From Oxyruncus cristatus (lineage: Eukaryota; Chordata; Aves; Passeriformes; Cotingidae), in assembly GCA_013399855.1 (NCBI GenBank), contig VXAY01000723.1, positions 510,032 through 574,031 on the forward strand: DNA of 64,000 nucleotides, in the 5' to 3' direction. Shown piece after piece: positions 12,611-64,000 of the stretch; the stretch's first letter is position 1; each line of letters starts with the position of its first letter. A model generated the notes under the pieces. It searched no databases. It saw only the letters and a list, made by a program, of their open reading frames with translations, and was not told where the DNA came from. The position numbers were made by a program, and so were the translations under genes.

Positions 12611-14567
12611 TAAATGAAAATCTTAGGCCTAAGCACTTTGGGACAAAGAACATCTTTAAATATTTAGCAAAGCACTACGTCCACTGGGACTGCTCCATAA
12701 ATAAAAGCAGCAGTCACATGCCTGAGGCTCAGGCATCTCAGGTCATCTTAATGCATGTAAACACTGGTGTGGTGAGAGCTCAAAGAAGATGTTCAAATCC
12801 TGGGGTCACTTGACTCTGAAAATGTAGTGGTTCAGATTACTTTTCTCTCAGACAGTCAGTTCAAGCCTTTCCGTGCAGTTGCTCCATTGCAATCAGTCAT
12901 ACTTCACGTACAGAATTTCCTCGGAACAAAATCCATAAATATGTTCTGTCACAAAGTCATTCCTTAGCCTTCAGTTTGGCAAAATACATACTAAAATCTG
13001 TGGAGGAAATGCCTCATTGAAAAAGCAAGAATGAAGATTTGGCCAACTGCCAGCAGGGCACACCCTTAATAGCACAACCAGGGTCTCAAGCACAAAAGTC
13101 TTGAGAGGATCATCTCCTGCTAAGAAACAGGGACTTACACGTGGCAGGTTATTACTGGTTGTACTGGGTACATCACTAGTATGTGTTTCTCACAGAAATC
13201 CCAGGCCATGACTCTTGGGTTAACCTTTCAGAGCAGGAAACTGAACAAAAATGATGGACTAAAAATTAAACCACTGTCCTTTTCCACCTCATCGCTGACC
13301 ATAATTTAGAGAACCTGACTTTTCATTAGCCAATTCTGAGTAACAGAAACAAATCGCTTCCTTTCCAAGTTGTTGTCGTTGTATTTGAGCTTCCTTGGAA
13401 GTCTGCTTGCATTTTCTCACAGCCCTCCAGATCCAACAGCTGGGCTCCAAGCTGCTGCTTCACATGATCTGCCAGGATCCTTCCCAGTAACCCCTCAAGG
13501 CTGATAGAAAGGGAAGATGCCCACACAGTTTAATTTCCCTATCTTGCTAGTTCAAGTTAAAGAGTATAATATCTGCATATCAAAAGTTGCCAGAACCAGC
13601 TCCTGCAAGAATTGTCATCATTGATGCTTGCATACAAGGGGGGTGAAGATAGTGGCTATATTAACAACATGATAAAAAACTAACCAAACAACCAGAACTT
13701 GTCCTGCCCAGAAAACCACAGTCAATGGTTTAGCAGAGTACCTGCACTGCAGCTAGCATCTGTGTGCAGGGGAAAAAAAGGAAATTAAAATGAACATAAA
13801 TGCAATTAAATACTTCAGTAAAACATAAACATGCAAGCATGCAGGCTATGTGAAAATATCAGAAGCCACAGGTGTGTGTAGTCAAGACCAGAACTGAACT
13901 TTTGGTTCATCAGAAGTTAATTTTCTGTGTGAAAATGACTGCATTGAAAATATAACTTCATTCTGTTTTATAGTACAGATTTTGTACTGTTACAGCCTTT
14001 GTAATAAACCAGGCAATAGATAAGGCTGAGAACAGGGTAAATAACAGATCTCACCTGCTTAGGCAAAACTATGGGTTGAGATGGTAAAGTTAAAGACAGC
14101 CATAGTGTTGCAAATGCATCAAGGATGGACCACCACAGAATGAGTTTTAAAGGCCTACAGAATCTATCCCTGCTATGACCTTAATGGCCCCATATTGATT
14201 TAAATCTGCTGGAAGACCTGGCTTCAGCAGACTTCAGTCAAACAGCCTTCATTCACAGTAGCTGGGAGCCCGACCCACTTTGTGCAGACTATTTGTACAA
14301 TCTGCTAGTTACTGATACATCATTGCCAGTCTCAATGGTGTTTCATGGAGAGATGCCACTGATCAGTCTGAAGGGACTACCACATTTTTCTGTCATGGTT
14401 TCAGAACACTCCCAGAAAGACCATCTTCAGTCCCATGGATGCCCTTATATACAGAGCACAATAGGGATCTTTATGAGCAAGCTCTACTAGGGAACTTTGG
14501 AGTCACAGTCAGGATCTCAGTGTAACTGTTTCATTTAGTGAGCACCTGCTTTGATGCAACAGTATTT

Positions 14568-14640
14568 AATCACAGAAATGAAGAATCAACTAGGTTGTAA
14601 AAGACCTCTGATATCAATGTTGGATTATAACTCTGCTTCT
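14568..14640 (-). mobile_element. CR1 LINE 3' end fragment, reverse orientation
   Basis: AATCACAGAA, then a few bases later CTAGGTTGTAAAAGACCTCT, is the well-known reverse-complement signature of the avian CR1 3' end (consensus close to TAGGTTGGAAAAGACCT). A diverged copy of the following CCAACCT segment can also be made out. The element is fragmentary and has no coding potential. Confidence 0.65.
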
Positions 14641-15147
14641 GTCTTAGTAGTGACTCTCACTCACACTAGTAATCTCTTAACCCATAGAAGTCTGTTAACA
14701 TATTGGAAAATTTCCTCCTGAGCTTAGTTAAGAAGCAGCCTTTCATTTGAAAACTCCTCTCTTAGCAAATAATACAAAGCTCTTTTTTTTCTGCTTCCAG
14801 GACAACTTATATTTTGACCCTCATTAATCAGTTTCTGGAAAACTGAGCCTAGCCCTCCATACCTTTGTTTAGTTTTGGCAATAGCTTGATGTTGCTCTGT
14901 CCTTAAGTGACTCCTGGTTGCTTCTCTTCTCACTCTGCTGAAAGACTTTGCACTACATATTTTAAATTGTTTCAGCAATCACAAATATAGTAATAGCAGT
15001 AATAGGATACTTCTGAGCGGAGGAAACAAACAGGAGTTTATCGATGTAGCACTGCTTTATTTGCCTGATGACCTTTTGAGTCTTGGTCTTATAGAGAAGC
15101 CATTCTGTCTTTTCCCGAGACTTCAGACACTATAAGAAGGGAATAAG

Positions 15148-15193
15148 GGATGGAAGGGACATCTTCAGTTGGATGGAAGAAACATCTTCAGTC
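15148..15193 (+). repeat. 23-bp imperfect tandem duplication
   Basis: Two adjacent 23-base units start with GGATGGAAG and contain ACATCTTCAGT. They occupy 15148-15170 and 15171-15193 and differ at three positions. There is no known function. Confidence 0.85.
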
Positions 15194-15448
15194 AAGGACC
15201 TGAAATTGTAGTTCAGAATAAAGCCACCAGTGATTTTGAGAATTACCCATTAATACTCATGTCAGTGGATATCAAAGGAAATGGTATAATCTAACACAGA
15301 GAGCTGGCAACATGGAGAACTTGGTAGGACACAGCATTTTATGAAAACTGTCACTGGTGGTCACTCATGAGAAAAAGTAACAGAGCTCCTGCTCTTGGAG
15401 CAAGTGTGTAAGGACCCTGTGGGTCTGTTAGGAATGCCACAAATTTTG

Positions 15449-15467
15449 AAAAAAAAAAAAAAAAAAA
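15449..15467 (+). repeat. Poly(A) run of 19
   Basis: This is an uninterrupted run of 19 A followed by GAATTC. It is probably a simple repeat. It precedes the CR1 fragment on the same strand but does not belong to it, because CR1 elements do not end in poly(A). Confidence 0.8.
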
Positions 15468-15589
15468 GAATTCAATGATGTTTGAAATGCTTGAATCACT
15501 GGATACTTATCAACAGTGTTTTACTACAGCAATGTGGGCTCCATCAGTGTACTGTAGGAACACAGTCAAGGAAATATCAGACAGCCAGC

Positions 15590-15760
15590 GTCTAGAGAGA
15601 CTTTGCCAGTGGAAGAGACATGGGGCTTCTAGAGAGTGTGCAGCAAAGGGCCACTGAGATGAGTAGGGACTGGACCATGACCATCTCCCCTATGCAGGAA
15701 GGCTGGAAAGAGCTGGATTTCATCAACATGTACAAATAGGGTGAAAAGAAGACAAAGCCC
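15590..15760 (+). mobile_element. CR1 LINE fragment, ORF2 end region
   Basis: GCAAAGGGCCACTGAGATGA, GACTGGACCATGACCATCTC and the later GGAAGGCTGGAAAGAGCTGG are recognisable diverged versions of the avian CR1 segment near the end of the reverse transcriptase ORF (consensus close to AAAGGGCCACGAAGATGATG, AGGCTGAGAGAGCTGGG). Stops and indels break any frame, so this is a dead 5'-truncated copy. Confidence 0.6.
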
Positions 15761-16559
15761 AAAATCTAGTAGAAGTTATCTTCTCTCCCTATGTATTCTA
15801 ACCTACATCCTTAAACTTTCATGACTGGCACATTACATCCAGTCATACACAAACACTTCTGCTATTCCACCATTAAACTCCTGTGCACAGCAACACCCAC
15901 AATCTTCTACACACACTGATCAGTAGGATCTGACATTTCTTTGGATCAAAGGTCCACTAAAAAAGTGTTATTACTGGACAAGCTTTCTCTCTGGGTCTGC
16001 AGCATTTTGTTGAAATTACATGTGGGAAGAAGGTATCATGCCTCCATCACTTATATATGCCTTGGCTACTCCCCTGAGCAATTTACAATCAGTAATACGT
16101 TTTCTTAAATACGCATTTTATTTCTAGACAGTCACTGCAAAAAGACGGCATTAAGAACACGAGGTGCAGGGCAACTGAAGAAACCAACTCAGTGGTCAAA
16201 CTCAATCAGAAACTGTTCCCTGAAGTCAAGAGTAAAGAAGCTGAGTCCACCTGCCTCAGCATTTAATTCGCAAAACGCTTCGGCAAGTATTCTGCTATGT
16301 ATTTATCCTCTGACTGTCAGCAAATAAATTCAGTTCTGCTGCCCAAAGGAGGAGGAGCTGGATCCAGGAGGTCCGTGACACTGACACGGACAGACAGGAT
16401 AGGGAAAGAACATGGAGAAAGCGCGAGGACCGCTGTCGCTGGTCCAGTGTCCTGCTCCGGCCCTACGAGCGCAGCGCACGCCCCGCACCGTCCCCGCCGG
16501 CCCGCAGGAACGGCGGCACCGCCGNACAGCCGCGCCCCCGCCGCTGCGGAAGTGACGCG

Positions 16560-16723
16560 CGTGCGTGGCCACGGAGCCGTCCCGGTGCGGAGCAGCTGCG
16601 GGCCCGGCCCGGCCCGGCCGCTCCCGGTCCCCGTCCCCGTCCCCGCACAGCCCGCGGGGAGGCGGCGCCCTCCGCAGTCCCTCGCGGTCCTGTCCCGAGC
16701 CGGGGGCTCGCCTGCAGGGAGAG
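16560..16723 (+). other. ERCC6: Probable untranslated exon 1 of ERCC6
   Basis: ERCC6 genes start with a non-coding exon in a CpG island. The best donor in the island is GAG|GTGGGT at 16721-16729, giving an exon end at 16723. The 5' limit is a guess placed just after the ETS site. Other donors, for example near 16760, are possible. Confidence 0.4.
16623..16644 (-). other. G-quadruplex motif in the promoter/exon 1 region
   Basis: Four C-runs on the + strand (3, 4, 4 and 4 bases, separated by 2-3 bases) give four G-runs with short loops on the - strand, which is the template strand for ERCC6. This fits the canonical G3+N1-7 pattern. Confidence 0.7.
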
Positions 16724-17623
16724 GTGGGTGAAACAGCGCCTGAGGACGCGCGGTGTGGGCGGTACCGGGGTCCGGGGTCTCCCGGAGGGCACTGGCCGGT
16801 GCGTGCTGTTGTACCTGTACCAGAGGCGGTGCGAGGGCGTTCGGAGCGGAGGGGAGAGAACCGTGGGGTGGGACTGAGGGCTACGGGCTGCCCTGCCGGG
16901 AGAGGCTGCTGATGGAGCCCAACAACGTTATTCGTGCCTTCCTGCAAATTAATAGGACTTGTTTCTCCATGAAATTGACAACAAATACATCCTTTCGGGT
17001 GACAGTTTAGTTCTGAAGGTGGCGAACCATACCAGCTTCAGGCTTGCCTGAGTATGTCTGTCCAGCGTTAATTTTCTAAGAAAGGTGCTTTATATTTCAC
17101 TTTAAAGCTGAATTGTCAAACTAAAGCTTACAGTCACCTATTCTCGTCAGTGCTTTCACTGGCAAGTCTTAACCTGTTTCAGAAACTTGTATTTTTGGGC
17201 TTTGGTTATGTTAAGTTGTGCATGTGTTTGTTATGTCATGGTCTTCTGGAGCATGACCATTTACACACAAGACTGAGTTCACTGTCTGGCAAGCAGAGTA
17301 ATTTTTAGAGGTTGTCTTATTTGAATATATACATACATACACACATATTTGTATATGTACATATATCAACATCTTCCAGGACAGCTAGGCACAGTTGTCT
17401 CAACGAGGTTTAGGCCACTCTTTTCTTTCGATTGTGGAAGTTGGCGGGGAGATGACTTTGTGGGGAGGACTTACAGAGGAGTAAACTACCAAGTGTTTAG
17501 GAGCACCAGTTTTTCATAAATGTGCTTAGTAGTTTGCTTACTTTTATTTGGGCACAGTCTTGATAAGTTTTGTATGTGTGAATGTTCCTGTGACCATGTT
17601 TCTTCTTTGTTGCCTTTGAGCAG
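16724..17623 (+). other. ERCC6: ERCC6 intron 1
   Basis: The intron lies between the probable exon 1 donor and the exon 2 acceptor TTTGAGCAG at 17615-17623. It contains an AT/ACAT simple-repeat tract at 17326-17366. Nothing else is recognised. The tandem GAG-CAG at the acceptor could allow a 3-base shift, which would fall in the 5' UTR. Confidence 0.6.
17326..17366. repeat. TA/CATA/CA simple repeat
   Basis: This is an imperfect microsatellite of ATAT, ACAT and ACAC units within intron 1. Confidence 0.8.
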
Positions 17624-17626
17624 AGG

Positions 17627-63991
<46,365 letters not shown>

Positions 63992-64000
63992 CCTTTGACA

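Larger units (their letters stand above)
1..16430. other. Upstream intergenic region, no gene recognised
   Basis: I read both strands of this 16.4 kb and found no open frame that resembles a known protein and no series of exons with matching splice sites. The open frames are short (115 codons or fewer) and of the low-complexity or random kind. The sequence is AT-rich, with several CR1 retrotransposon remnants, small tandem and direct repeats and a few motif-dense stretches listed separately. In human, the 5' side of ERCC6 faces the divergent CHAT/SLC18A3 genes at a distance of tens of kilobases. A gene-poor upstream interval is therefore expected if that order holds here, but nothing in the window itself shows it. 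Confidence 0.7.
16430..16900 (+). promoter_or_regulatory. ERCC6: CpG-island promoter of ERCC6
   Basis: This is the only strongly GC- and CpG-rich stretch in the window. It lies just upstream of the first coding exon. It carries the ETS/GABP-type site CGGAAGTGACG at 16547-16557, followed by GCGCGTGCG, which resembles an NRF1 half-site, and repeated CCCGG and CCCCGT units. No TATA box is apparent. This is the usual architecture of a housekeeping DNA-repair gene promoter, where initiation is dispersed. A single N at 16525 shows an unresolved base or small gap, as is common in such GC-rich DNA. The exact start site cannot be read from the sequence. Bidirectional transcription is possible but unsupported here. 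Confidence 0.8.

Noticed and set aside
16330..16947. Long GC-rich minus-strand open frame (205 codons) over the CpG island
   Set aside because: It spans an N, is Arg/Pro/Gly-rich as any open frame in GC-rich DNA would be, and overlaps the promoter and exon 1. It has no recognisable domain.

Overview
This is a vertebrate nuclear genome window, almost certainly from a bird. The evidence is a large multi-exon gene with GT-AG introns, a CpG-island promoter, remnants of CR1 retrotransposons (typical of sauropsids), and a solo LTR of a type I recognise from avian genomes. Three single N characters mark assembly joins or unresolved bases, so this is a draft assembly. There is no bacterial-type gene organisation.

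The window holds one protein-coding gene, ERCC6 (Cockayne syndrome protein B, CSB), on the + strand and complete from its CpG-island promoter to its stop codon. The promoter and a probable untranslated exon 1 lie at about 16.4-16.9 kb. The ATG is at 17627 in exon 2 and the stop is at 63989-63991. I could place all twenty coding exons (numbered 2-21). They join in frame with no internal stop and give a protein of 1490 residues, against 1493 in human. All SWI2/SNF2 helicase motifs, the N-terminal autoregulatory region, the CSA-interaction motif and the C-terminal winged-helix region are intact.

Layout: 1-16.4 kb is upstream intergenic DNA with no gene I can support. It contains CR1 fragments, a diverged direct repeat, a 22-bp palindrome centred on a CArg-type (CArG) box, and one MEF2-like stretch that looks like regulatory DNA. 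16.4-16.9 kb is the CpG island with an ETS site and a G-quadruplex motif. 17.6-25.5 kb carries exons 2-5 (N-terminal regulatory part). 25.5-34.0 kb is intron 5, which in higher primates hosts the PGBD3 piggyBac insertion. Here there is no transposase, but there is a solo LTR with a perfect 5-bp target duplication. 34.0-61.2 kb carries the ATPase core (exons 6-17). 61.2-64.0 kb carries the C-terminal tail (exons 18-21). The 3' UTR lies beyond the window.

The most useful observations are: (1) intron 7 starts with GC, not GT (a GC-AG intron) inside the helicase core; (2) the apparent 1.5-kb tandem duplication in intron 8 is an assembly artefact at two N junctions, so intron 8 is about 1.7 kb too long; (3) the solo LTR in intron 5; (4) a phase-compatible, lysine-rich open segment in intron 8 with a good acceptor, which could act as an alternative last exon. 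I found no undescribed biological system. The window is mainly a well-conserved DNA-repair gene with its flanking regulatory and repeat DNA.
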